64,000 nucleotides of DNA from Xiheibacterium sp038325765 (lineage in GTDB: Bacteria > Myxococcota_A > Polyangia > Nannocystales > Nannocystaceae), in the NCBI GenBank assembly GCA_038325765.1, contig JBBQJI010000025.1:36724-100723 (forward strand), written 5' to 3'. Made by a program: the position numbers and the translations under genes. Below, piece by piece: positions 31,209 to 39,259 of the stretch (its first letter is position 1; every line of letters starts with the position of its first letter). Under the pieces are notes generated by a model. That model had not been told where the DNA came from. It did not search any database and was given only the letters and a program-made list of their open reading frames with translations.

Positions 31209-31976
31209 ATGTCCGATTCGATCCCGAGGCTGACCCCGACCGAACGCGCGATGCTCGAGCAGTTCCGCGTGGACCAGAGCCCGCATCCTGCGGTGAGCGA
31301 TCGGGTGATGCACGCGCTGCAGCTGCAGATCGGCGCCGCCCCCATCGCGCTGCAGTCGCCGTGGTGGCTGTGGCTGCGCGCCGGCGGGCTGAGCTTCGCT
31401 CTCGCGGCGGGGACGTTGGTGGTGCTCGGTGGCACCGCGCGCGTGCTCGGCCGGGCCACCGCGCCCGCGCCGATGGCCGCGGCGGATGCGACGGCTGTGG
31501 ACGCACCGCAAGAGACTGCGAACGTTCCCGCGCTGCAGGAGGCCGACACTGCAGTCGTCGCGCCCGCGCTGCCGGTGGCGCCGCCGCCCGTGGCTCCCGC
31601 CGCGCCAGCGGACGCTGCGGCGTCGGAGCCGGTCGAGACGGCGCTGGATCGCGGCCGGGCCCGAACCGACGCGGGCGGCCGCGGCAGCGCGTCGCGACCC
31701 GCGAGGCCCGTCGATGCTGCCGCCGAGATCGCGGCGTTCCGATCGATCAAGCTCGAACCGAGCGCCCAGGCGCGGCTGGCCGCGATCACCCGGTACCGCG
31801 ACGAGTTCGCCGCGGGCACGTTCGTGCAAGAGGTCGCGGTGCTCGAGTTGCAGACGCTGTGCGCGCTGGGCCGCACGGAGGACGCCGCCCGGCGAGGCGC
31901 TGCGTTCGTGCGGAGCTTCGGCGACTCGGCCTATGCTGCGATCGCCCGCCGCGGCTGCACCGAGGCGCCGCGATGA
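31209..31976 (+). CDS. Single-pass membrane anti-sigma-like regulator
   Basis: A 255-residue product with a cytosolic N-terminus (LTPTERAMLEQFRVDQSPHPAVSDRVMHALQLQIG), one transmembrane helix (GLSFALAAGTLVVLGGTA), a long Ala/Pro/Thr periplasmic linker, and a C-terminal TPR-like tail (RLAAITRYRDEFAAGTFVQE, then AAFVRSFGDSAYAAIARRGC). It is the same length as the protein at 17077 and has a similar tail. In that module the order is sigma then regulator; here the regulator precedes the sigma gene. An anti-sigma role is inferred from this pairing. No zinc motif is visible. ATG 31209 gives the family-like start. Confidence 0.72.
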   Translation: MSDSIPRLTPTERAMLEQFRVDQSPHPAVSDRVMHALQLQIGAAPIALQSPWWLWLRAGGLSFALAAGTLVVLGGTARVLGRATAPAPMAAADATAVDAPQETANVPALQEADTAVVAPALPVAPPPVAPAAPADAAASEPVETALDRGRARTDAGGRGSASRPARPVDAAAEIAAFRSIKLEPSAQARLAAITRYRDEFAAGTFVQEVAVLELQTLCALGRTEDAARRGAAFVRSFGDSAYAAIARRGCTEAPR

Positions 31977-32218
31977 CGCTCAGCGAACGTGCCACGAAGT
32001 GCGGCAGCCGAGCGGTCCTCCGCTACCATGGCGCCGGTCGAAGTGGCGCGGCGTACAGACGAGAGTGTTGTTCGATGGGGGCGTAGGCGCGGCGGCGTGT
32101 CGCGACGGGTTCGGCGGTTCACATGGGCGAGCAACGACCGAGATCGACGCGGCATCACACGCTCGCGCAACGCGAAGGCGGCCAGCCGTGGGTGTGCCTG
32201 CCCGGCGGAGGCGATCCG

Positions 32219-32728
32219 GTGAGTGGGCTCGTGCCCGAGTTCAGCGCGATCTATCGCGCCCAGTTCGCGTTCGTGTGGCGCATCCTGCGGCGCCTCGGTG
32301 TGCCGCCCGAGGCGCTCGAGGACGCGGCCCAGGACGTATTCCTCGTCGTGCACCGGCGCTGGACCGCCTACGATCCCGAGGTCCCGATCCGCAGCTGGCT
32401 GTTCGGCATCACGCGCCGCGTCGCCGCCGATACCCGCAAGCGGCTGCACCGCGCCGCGTCGCGCACCGCCGGTCACGTCGATCCCGAGCGCCTCGGTGAT
32501 CCCCGCGACGGCGCCGCCAAGGCCGAAGCCAGCGACCTCGTCGCGAGGTTCCTCGACACCCTCGACGACGACAAGCGCACGGTCTTCTTCCTCGCCGACA
32601 TCGAGGGACTCACGGCGCCGGAGATCGGCGCGGCTTTGGGGGTGAACCTCAACACGATCTATGCGCGGCTGCGGGCGGCGCGGATCCGATTCCAGGCGGC
32701 CCGGCAAGCGTGGGATGGCGAGGGGTGA
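32219..32728 (+). CDS. ECF-type RNA polymerase sigma factor
   Basis: About 169 residues from GTG 32219. This start has a strong ribosome-binding sequence (GGCGGAGG) seven bases upstream, and the length then matches the paralogue at 16496. An ATG at 32123 would add 32 residues without a clear match. Region 2: IYRAQFAFVWRILRRLGVPPEALEDAAQDVFLVVHRR and SWLFGITRRVAADTRKR. Region 4: LDDDKRTVFFLADIEG, then LTAPEIGAALGVNLNTIYARLRAARIRF. It is closely similar to the sigma factor at 16496. It lies 242 bases after its likely regulator. Confidence 0.9.
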   Translation: MSGLVPEFSAIYRAQFAFVWRILRRLGVPPEALEDAAQDVFLVVHRRWTAYDPEVPIRSWLFGITRRVAADTRKRLHRAASRTAGHVDPERLGDPRDGAAKAEASDLVARFLDTLDDDKRTVFFLADIEGLTAPEIGAALGVNLNTIYARLRAARIRFQAARQAWDGEG

Positions 32729-32735
32729 TCGGTGC

Positions 32736-33452
32736 GTGAGCAGCCCGCGGGCACGTGATGCGCCCGTGCCGCGCGCCCTCGTTCTCCTCGCCGCAGCGAT
32801 TCTCGCCTGCGGCGATCCGCCGGCACCCCCCGCAGCAGCCAAGCCCGCCCCCGCCGTGCTCGCGTGCGCCGCTGCGGCGGGCGACCGATCGCCCGCGGAC
32901 CTCGCGATCGTCCGCGCCGCGTGCTCCGAGCGGGGCAGCCTCGGCACCCCGGGTATCGCGATCGCCATCGCGGAGGCGGGCGCGAACACGTTTCGCTTCG
33001 CCCACGGCGTGCGGTGCAGCGGAGCTGCGGGAGATGGCTGGACCGCGTACGACGTGCGCGAGGACTACGACCGCTTCGCGTTCGGGGTCGACGCCGCAGC
33101 GCCCGCGGGAGCTGTCGCCGCGAACGCCGACGATCTGCTCCGCTTCGCGCTCGCGCTGTCCGGCGCCGATGGACCCGCGTGGGCGTCGGGAATGCGCGAG
33201 GCCGTGACGGGCGCAGCGAAGCCGGGCGGGGCGATGCCGGGTGGTCGCTACGCCGCCGGCCTCGACGTGGTCGACGGCGGCGGCGAGCTCGTGCTGCGCC
33301 ACACCGGCAGCACCGGCGACTTCTGGGCGGAGCTGGTGTTCGTGCCCGAGCGCGGCGTGGCGGTGGCCGTGCTCGGCAACACCGGCAAGCCGCTCGCCGC
33401 GACGATGGCCGCCGCGCTCACGCGTATCGGCGTCGATCCGCGACGGGACTGA
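32736..33452 (+). CDS. Serine-hydrolase-fold lipoprotein lacking catalytic motifs
   Basis: About 238 residues, seven bases after the sigma gene stop. Signal with lipobox AILAC (Cys25). The C-terminal half resembles class C beta-lactamase/penicillin-binding fold proteins: ANADDLLRFALALSG, AAGLDVVDGG, HTGSTGDFWAELVFVPERGVAVAVLGNTG (the HTGS stands where K-T-G/H-x-G normally lies). The SxxK and Y-x-N motifs, which supply the nucleophile, are absent and the N-terminal half is short (homologues are usually 350 residues or more). This looks like an internally shortened, inactive relative. A good ribosome-binding site (GAGGGGTGAT) precedes GTG 32736; another GTG at 32766 is possible. Confidence 0.65.
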   Translation: MSSPRARDAPVPRALVLLAAAILACGDPPAPPAAAKPAPAVLACAAAAGDRSPADLAIVRAACSERGSLGTPGIAIAIAEAGANTFRFAHGVRCSGAAGDGWTAYDVREDYDRFAFGVDAAAPAGAVAANADDLLRFALALSGADGPAWASGMREAVTGAAKPGGAMPGGRYAAGLDVVDGGGELVLRHTGSTGDFWAELVFVPERGVAVAVLGNTGKPLAATMAAALTRIGVDPRRD

Positions 33453-33486
33453 ATCAGCGCTCCGCCCCGCTTGCCGGTCGCGCCGC

Positions 33487-35727
33487 TCAGCCCGGCTTCG
33501 CCGCCCAGTACTGCGGCGGCCAGTGCTGCGCGACGTAGCCCTGCTCGGCCGCGGCGTGCAGCGTGAAGTACGGATCCGCCAGGTGCGGCCGCGCGAGCGC
33601 GACCAAATCGGCCCGCCCCGACGCCAGCAGCGTGTTCACGTGATCCCAGTTCTGCACGTTGCCGACCGTCATCGTGGGGATGCCGACCGCATGGCGCACC
33701 ATGTCGCTCCACGGCGCCTGGAACATGCGCCCATACACGGGCTTGCCGTGGGCGACGGTCTGGCCGGTGGACACGTCGATGAGATCGCAGCCGTGTTCGC
33801 GCAGTGCGGTGGCGACGGAGATCACGTCGTCGTCGGTGATGCCGCCCGGTGCCCAGTCGGTGGCCGAGATGCGCGCGGTCATCGGCCGATCCGCGGGCCA
33901 GATCCGCCGGATCGCGTCGAACACCTCGAGCGGGAACCGCAGCCGATCGTGGACATCCCCGCCGTACTCGTCGTCGCGCATGTTCGTGAGCGGCGAGAGG
34001 AACGACGCGAGTAGGTAGCCGTGGGCGAGGTGGAGCTCGAGCAGATCGAACTCCGCCGCGAGCGCCCGCCGGGTGGCCTGCTCGAAGTCGGCGACGACCG
34101 CGTCCATGTCCGCGCGATCCATCGGCTTGGGCACCTGCGAGTCGGGCCGGTACGGGATCGCCGACGCCGACAGGAGCGGCCAGTTGCCCGACGGCAGCGG
34201 CGCGTCCATGCCCTCCCACATGAGGCGGGTCGAGCCCTTGCGACCAGCGTGTCCGAGCTGCAGTCCGATCTTGGCGCGGCTGTTGCCGTGCACGAACTCG
34301 GTGATGCGGCGCCAGCCCGCGACGTGCCCGTCGGTGTAGATGCCGGCGCAACCCGGGGTGATGCGGGCGTCCTCGGAGACGTCGGTCATCTCGGCCATCA
34401 CCAAGCCCGCGCCCCCGACGGCCCTGCTGCCCAGGTGCACCAGGTGCCAGTCGTCGGGCATGCCGTCCGTGGCCGAGTACTGGCACATCGGCGACACGAC
34501 CACGCGGTTGACGAGCTCGAGCCCGCGCAGGCGCAGCGGCGTGAACATCGGTGGCGGCACCGGAGCGTCGGCCGCCACGCCCGCCGCGTCGGCGAACCAC
34601 CGGTCGACGGCGTCGACGAAGCCTCGATCGCGCAGCCGCAGGTTGGCGTGGGTCACCCGCTTGCTCCGCGTCATCATGCTCATCGTGAACGCCTCGGCCG
34701 GCACGTCGCGGTAGCGGCCGATGTCCTCGAACCACGCCTGGCTGGTCTCGGCGCTGCGCTGCAGCTTGGCGACGTCGAGCCAGCGCGATTCTTGGTAGGC
34801 CACGAGCGCGGCCTCGACGTCGCGGTGGTGCCGGGGCGGGTGGCGGACGATCGCGTCGACCAGGGCGATCGCGTCCTCCATCGCCAGCTTGGTGCCCGAC
34901 CCGATCGAGAAATGGGCGGTGTGGGCGGCGTCGCCGATGAGCACCACGTTGCCGGCGTGCCACGTCGCGTTGCGCACCCGACGGAAGTTGATCCACTCGC
35001 TGCGGTTGGTCATCAGCCGCGCGCCGCCGAGCTCCTCGGCGAACAGCGACTCGCACCACGCGACGCTGTCGGACGGCGCCATGCGGTCGACCCCGTGTGC
35101 GCGCCACGTCGCCTCGTCGGTCTCGACGATGAACGTGCTGTGACCGCGATCGAACGGATATGCGTGGACCTGCACGATGCCGTGCTCGGTCTTGGCGATG
35201 AAGAACTTGAAGGCGTCGAACGCCCGATCGGCGCCGAGCCAGATGAACTTGGCCCGACCCGCGACGATGTCGGGCCGGAACACGTCGGCGCGGGCATCCC
35301 GGGTGCGGCTGTTGATGCCGTCGGCGGCGACGATCAGATCGGCGTCGGGGAACGCCTCGGGACCGGGGACCTCGTGCTCGAAGCGGATCTCGACCCCCAG
35401 TTCGGCGCAGCGCTCGTGCAAGATTGCGAGCAGACGCCGCCTTGCGATGCCCGAGAACCCGTGGCCGCCTGAGCTCATCACCCGTCCGTCTGTGTGCGTG
35501 TCGATGCGATCCCAGTGCACGAAGTCTTGGGTGATGCGCTCGTGCGTCTGCGGATCGGTGCTCAGGAAGTTGCCCAAGGTCTCGTCGGAGAACACGACGC
35601 CCCAGCCGAATGTGTCGTCGGGTCGGTTGCGCTCGACCACGACGATCTCGTGGCGCGGCATCGCCTTGCGCATGAGCAACGCGAAGTACAGGCCGCCCGG
35701 GCCACCACCGATCACTGCGATCTTCAC
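33487..35727 (-). CDS. Bifunctional salicylyl-CoA 5-hydroxylase / anthraniloyl-CoA monooxygenase-like flavoenzyme
   Basis: About 746 residues, two fused domains. Residues 1-400 are a flavin monooxygenase: dinucleotide motif VIGGGPGGLYFAL, and GDAAHTAHFSIGSGTKLAMEDAIAL for FAD binding. Residues from about 400 form an Old Yellow Enzyme-type barrel: NRVVVSPMCQYSA, LQLGHAGRKGST, LHLAHGYLLASFLSPLTN and LVALARPHLADP. This fusion is known for salicylyl-CoA 5-hydroxylase and 2-aminobenzoyl-CoA monooxygenase/reductase, which act on CoA-activated aromatic acids. No CoA ligase or gentisate-pathway gene is adjacent, so the substrate is not settled. GTG 35727 (VKIAVIGGG) is chosen as the natural start; an ATG at 35760 is also open. 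Confidence 0.88.
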   Translation of the reverse strand: MKIAVIGGGPGGLYFALLMRKAMPRHEIVVVERNRPDDTFGWGVVFSDETLGNFLSTDPQTHERITQDFVHWDRIDTHTDGRVMSSGGHGFSGIARRRLLAILHERCAELGVEIRFEHEVPGPEAFPDADLIVAADGINSRTRDARADVFRPDIVAGRAKFIWLGADRAFDAFKFFIAKTEHGIVQVHAYPFDRGHSTFIVETDEATWRAHGVDRMAPSDSVAWCESLFAEELGGARLMTNRSEWINFRRVRNATWHAGNVVLIGDAAHTAHFSIGSGTKLAMEDAIALVDAIVRHPPRHHRDVEAALVAYQESRWLDVAKLQRSAETSQAWFEDIGRYRDVPAEAFTMSMMTRSKRVTHANLRLRDRGFVDAVDRWFADAAGVAADAPVPPPMFTPLRLRGLELVNRVVVSPMCQYSATDGMPDDWHLVHLGSRAVGGAGLVMAEMTDVSEDARITPGCAGIYTDGHVAGWRRITEFVHGNSRAKIGLQLGHAGRKGSTRLMWEGMDAPLPSGNWPLLSASAIPYRPDSQVPKPMDRADMDAVVADFEQATRRALAAEFDLLELHLAHGYLLASFLSPLTNMRDDEYGGDVHDRLRFPLEVFDAIRRIWPADRPMTARISATDWAPGGITDDDVISVATALREHGCDLIDVSTGQTVAHGKPVYGRMFQAPWSDMVRHAVGIPTMTVGNVQNWDHVNTLLASGRADLVALARPHLADPYFTLHAAAEQGYVAQHWPPQYWAAKPG

Positions 35728-35862
35728 GCCGCGGATCTTAGCAAGGCGCGCGAGACCCACGCCTGCGCGCGCGCGTGATCCAACGGTGGGGCGCTGCGCG
35801 ACGCGCAGGGCGAGTGAGAACCTTCACGGTTGGTGCGCGGTGAGGGTGTATGCTGCCGCGCC

Positions 35863-38586
35863 GTGACGACCGCGCGCGATACCCCTTTGCTCGCGGCCCT
35901 GGTGTGCTCGGGCTTCGCCGCGCTCGGCTATGAGATCATCTGGACGCGCCTGTGCGCGCCGATCCTCGGTAGCGAGACGCTCGGCGTGTTGGCCACGCTC
36001 GCGGGCTTCTTCGGCGGCATGGCCCTGGGCGCGGCGCTGTGGCATCGCCGCGCCGCATCCGGCCCCGATCCATTGGGGTTGTTCGTGCGCCTCGAGCTCG
36101 GTGCCGCGGCGTTCGCCGTCGCCAGCCCGTTTCTGTTGCACGCGCTGGGCGGCGCCATCCCGGCGTGGCTGGGCCCCGACGCCGGCCTCGCCGACACGCC
36201 CGCCCATGTCGCCCTCGCCGTCGCGATCGCGGCGGTGATGATGCTGCCAGGCACCGTGTGCATCGGCGGCACGCTCGCGGCCGTCGTCGAGGCCCGTCGT
36301 CGCGTCTGCGTCGACGACGACGACAGCCGCGGCATCGCACGGCTGTACGCGGCCAACACCTTCGGCGCGGTGCTCGGGGTGCTGGCCACCGTGCACCTGG
36401 TGATCCCGGCGGCGGGCCTGGGCTTCGGCGCGGCCGTGCTCGCGGCGATGGGCGCATGCGCGGCCGTACTCGCGCAGCGCTGGGCCCGTCGCGTGACGAT
36501 CCCGGCGGCGCCGCGCCCCGCCAGCGCGATCGTGATCGACACCAGCGGCGATCCCGATCCCGACGTGCGCGAGCCGATGCCCCTGCTCGTGCTCCTCGGC
36601 GGCGCCGGCTTGGTCGGCGTCGGGCTTGAGGTCGCGGGCGTGCTCGTGCTGTCGCAGGTGCTCGAGAACACGATCTACACCTTCGCGAACGTGCTGGCGG
36701 TCTACCTCGCCGGCACCGCCATCGGCGCGTGGATCTGGGGGCTGAAGGGGGCGCGGTGGAGCCACGGACGACCGGCGACCACGGCCGCCGCGCTGCTCAT
36801 CGCGCTGGGCCTCGCGACGGTGCTCGCCGCCGTCGCGATCGTCGGCGCGCCCGAGATCCTCGATCTCATCGCCCCCAAGGGCGCGGGCTACGGCAGCCAC
36901 CTGCTCGCCGAGCTCGCCGTCGCCGCATCCGTGTTCGTCGTGCCCACCATGCTCATGGGCGCGCTGTTCAGCCACGTGATGGGCCTGGTCGCACCCGGTG
37001 GCATCGGCCGCGCGCTGGCGGTCAACACCGCCGGCGGCGCCATCGCCCCGTTCATCTTCGGGGTCTGGGCCCCGGCCGCGCTCGGCTATCGCGACGGGTT
37101 CTACCTCGTCGCCTACGGCTACCTGTTGGTCTTCGGCGCGTTCACGTGGTTCCGCCGCTTCAAGCCCATGCACCAGATCGCGCTGATCCTCGCGGTGGTC
37201 GCCGCGACCGCGCTGGGTCCCCGCGATCTGATCCTCGGACCGGCCGCATCCGAGCCCGGGCTCGACGCGGAGTGGACGGTGCTCGCCTCGCACCAGAGCG
37301 CGATGGGTCTGGTGATGGTGAAGGAGCGCTCCGACACCGCGGGCGCTGCCGTGCCGCTGCGGCGGCTGCAGATCGGCCGGCACTTTCGCATGGGTGGCGC
37401 GATGTCGTTCGGCGAGCGCCGCATGGGTCATCTGCCGCTCTTGCTGGCCCCCGGCGCCACGCGGGCGCTGTATCTGGGCGTCGGCACCGGCGCGACGCTG
37501 GGGGCCGTGCGCGCCTTCTCGGGGCTGCAGCACATCGACGCCGTCGAGATCGTCCCCGAGGTGTTGGCTGAGCTCGGCAAGTTCGACGCCATCAACGCCC
37601 GCGTCCGCGACGACGATCGCGTCACCTTCCACGCCGCCGACGCCCGGCGCTTCGTGGCCGCGAGCCCCGATCGCTACGATGTCATCGTCGCCGACCTGTT
37701 CCACCCCGGGCAGGACGGCGCGGGGGGCCTGTACTCGCGCGAGCACTTCGAGCGCGCCTTGGCGCACCTGACCGACGGCGGCGTGTTCGCGCAGTGGCTG
37801 CCGGTCTACCAGCTCGACGCCGAGACCCTGGCGATCATCGTGTGCACGTTCGCCGACGTGTTCCCCGGCAGCCACGCCTTCCTCGGCATCTACAACGTGC
37901 AGACCCCGGCGGTGGCGCTCGTCGGCCGCCGCGGGGGCGAGCCGCTCGCGATCGACACCGATGCCCTGCAGCGGCAGCTCGCCGCGCCGATCTATGCCGA
38001 GCTGCTCATGCAGGATCCCCGCGATCTCTACGCGTCGCACCTGCTCGATGGCGCCGGCATCGATGCGGTGTGCGGCGACGCGCCGCTCAACACCGATCTG
38101 TGGCCGCACGTGACCCTGCGCGCGCCCAGAGTCGCCTATGAGGGTCGCGGCACCCATGGCGCCGAGAATCTGGCGCGCCTGCTCGAGCTGCGCACACCGC
38201 TCGCCGGCGACGATCTGCGCATCGACGATGGCCGTCGTCCGGCGGTGGTCGCCGAGGCCGAGGCGTTCGGCACCGCGCTCGCGCACTACCTCGAGGGCGA
38301 GCTGCTGCGCGAGGCCGGCGGCGACCCGACCGCCTTCGGCAGAGACGCCATCGCGAAGTACCTCGAGGCGTTTGCGGCTGCGCCCGAGTTCACGCCGCCG
38401 CGGGGGATGCTGCTCGCCGCGGCGCGCAGCCGTGCGGCGTTGGCCGAGCAGGTGCTGCCGCGCATGCTCGAGCTCGCGCCGCACGACCGACGGGTGTGGG
38501 CGGCGTGGCTGACGTACCTGCAGGAAACCGGCGACGACGTGCGGCTCGAGGCCGCGCGCGCCGAGGCCGAGCACCTGCGCGAGTGA
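35863..38586 (+). CDS. Membrane-fused spermidine-synthase-like protein
   Basis: About 907 residues. The N-terminal 450 residues hold many transmembrane helices (for example LAALVCSGFAALGYEIIWTRLCAPILGS, with the SpeE-fusion landmark GYEIIWTR). A cytosolic aminopropyltransferase-type Rossmann domain follows: ALYLGVGTGATLGAVRAF, then DAVEIVPEVLAEL, then DARRFVAASPDRYDVIVADLFHPG. It ends in a TPR-like helical tail. Fusions of this type are common, and most have no proven polyamine activity; the motif I (GVGTGATLG) suggests S-adenosylmethionine or its decarboxylated form as ligand. GTG 35863 is chosen. It is divergent from the salicylyl-CoA hydroxylase gene. Confidence 0.82.
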   Translation: MTTARDTPLLAALVCSGFAALGYEIIWTRLCAPILGSETLGVLATLAGFFGGMALGAALWHRRAASGPDPLGLFVRLELGAAAFAVASPFLLHALGGAIPAWLGPDAGLADTPAHVALAVAIAAVMMLPGTVCIGGTLAAVVEARRRVCVDDDDSRGIARLYAANTFGAVLGVLATVHLVIPAAGLGFGAAVLAAMGACAAVLAQRWARRVTIPAAPRPASAIVIDTSGDPDPDVREPMPLLVLLGGAGLVGVGLEVAGVLVLSQVLENTIYTFANVLAVYLAGTAIGAWIWGLKGARWSHGRPATTAAALLIALGLATVLAAVAIVGAPEILDLIAPKGAGYGSHLLAELAVAASVFVVPTMLMGALFSHVMGLVAPGGIGRALAVNTAGGAIAPFIFGVWAPAALGYRDGFYLVAYGYLLVFGAFTWFRRFKPMHQIALILAVVAATALGPRDLILGPAASEPGLDAEWTVLASHQSAMGLVMVKERSDTAGAAVPLRRLQIGRHFRMGGAMSFGERRMGHLPLLLAPGATRALYLGVGTGATLGAVRAFSGLQHIDAVEIVPEVLAELGKFDAINARVRDDDRVTFHAADARRFVAASPDRYDVIVADLFHPGQDGAGGLYSREHFERALAHLTDGGVFAQWLPVYQLDAETLAIIVCTFADVFPGSHAFLGIYNVQTPAVALVGRRGGEPLAIDTDALQRQLAAPIYAELLMQDPRDLYASHLLDGAGIDAVCGDAPLNTDLWPHVTLRAPRVAYEGRGTHGAENLARLLELRTPLAGDDLRIDDGRRPAVVAEAEAFGTALAHYLEGELLREAGGDPTAFGRDAIAKYLEAFAAAPEFTPPRGMLLAAARSRAALAEQVLPRMLELAPHDRRVWAAWLTYLQETGDDVRLEAARAEAEHLRE

Positions 38587-38610
38587 GGGGCGGTTCGCCC
38601 TCGGCGGCGC

Positions 38611-39234
38611 TCAGACGCCGGCGCTCGGCGTGGCTGCGACGTGGCGTAGCTGTTGCGCCCAGTCCTCGAGGTTCGACAAGGTGGTCTCGACGCCCTCGGG
38701 CGAGCTCTCGAGCTCCGCGAGCCGCTCGCGGAGCTGCTCGAGTGCCCGGCGCACGCGGCTGCGGACGGTGCCGTGGGGGATGCCCAGGACCTCGGCCATC
38801 TCGGCGCCGCGGATGCGCTCGAAGTAGTAGAGCTCGAGCACGATCTGCAGGCCGAGCGGCAGGCGGCGCAGGGCATGCAGCAAGATCCGCTGCTGCTGAC
38901 CGTCCGCGAGGTGGGCGGTCGGCGACAGCCCCATGTCCTGGACCGACGACGCGTCGATGTCGACATCGCCCGCACGTCGACCATTCTTCGCGATGAAGTC
39001 GTAGAGCTTGCTGCGCGCGACGGTGAAGATGTACGTCCGCAAGCTCGCGTCCCCGCGGAAGCGGTCGCGGCTCTCGACGATCGCGAGGAATGTCTGCTGC
39101 ACGAGGTCTTCGGCGCCGTCGCCGGCCTTGTTGCGGAAGAACCAGAACAGACCCGCAAAGTGGCGCTCGAACAGCTCGCCGCCGGCTTCACGGCTGCCCC
39201 CACGCCACGCCTCGAGCAGCTCGAAGTCCGTCAT
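38611..39234 (-). CDS. ECF-type RNA polymerase sigma factor downstream of a Ser/Thr kinase
   Basis: The 207-residue product has region 2 (FELLEAWRGGSREAGGELFERHFAGLFWFFRNK, then AEDLVQQTFLAIVESRDRF and ASLRTYIFTVARSKLYDF) and region 4 (LPLGLQIVLELYYFERIRGAEMAEVLGIPHGTVRSRVRRALEQL). A C-terminal extension of about 25 residues follows. ATG 39234 (MTDFELLEAW) is the family-like start. It lies 25 bases downstream of the kinase-TPR gene on the same strand, so both are probably cotranscribed; kinase-linked ECF sigma factors are known from several phyla. It is more distant from the other three sigma factors here. Confidence 0.93.
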   Translation of the reverse strand: MTDFELLEAWRGGSREAGGELFERHFAGLFWFFRNKAGDGAEDLVQQTFLAIVESRDRFRGDASLRTYIFTVARSKLYDFIAKNGRRAGDVDIDASSVQDMGLSPTAHLADGQQQRILLHALRRLPLGLQIVLELYYFERIRGAEMAEVLGIPHGTVRSRVRRALEQLRERLAELESSPEGVETTLSNLEDWAQQLRHVAATPSAGV

Positions 39235-39259
39235 CACCGGCGCAGGATAGCACCACGCA

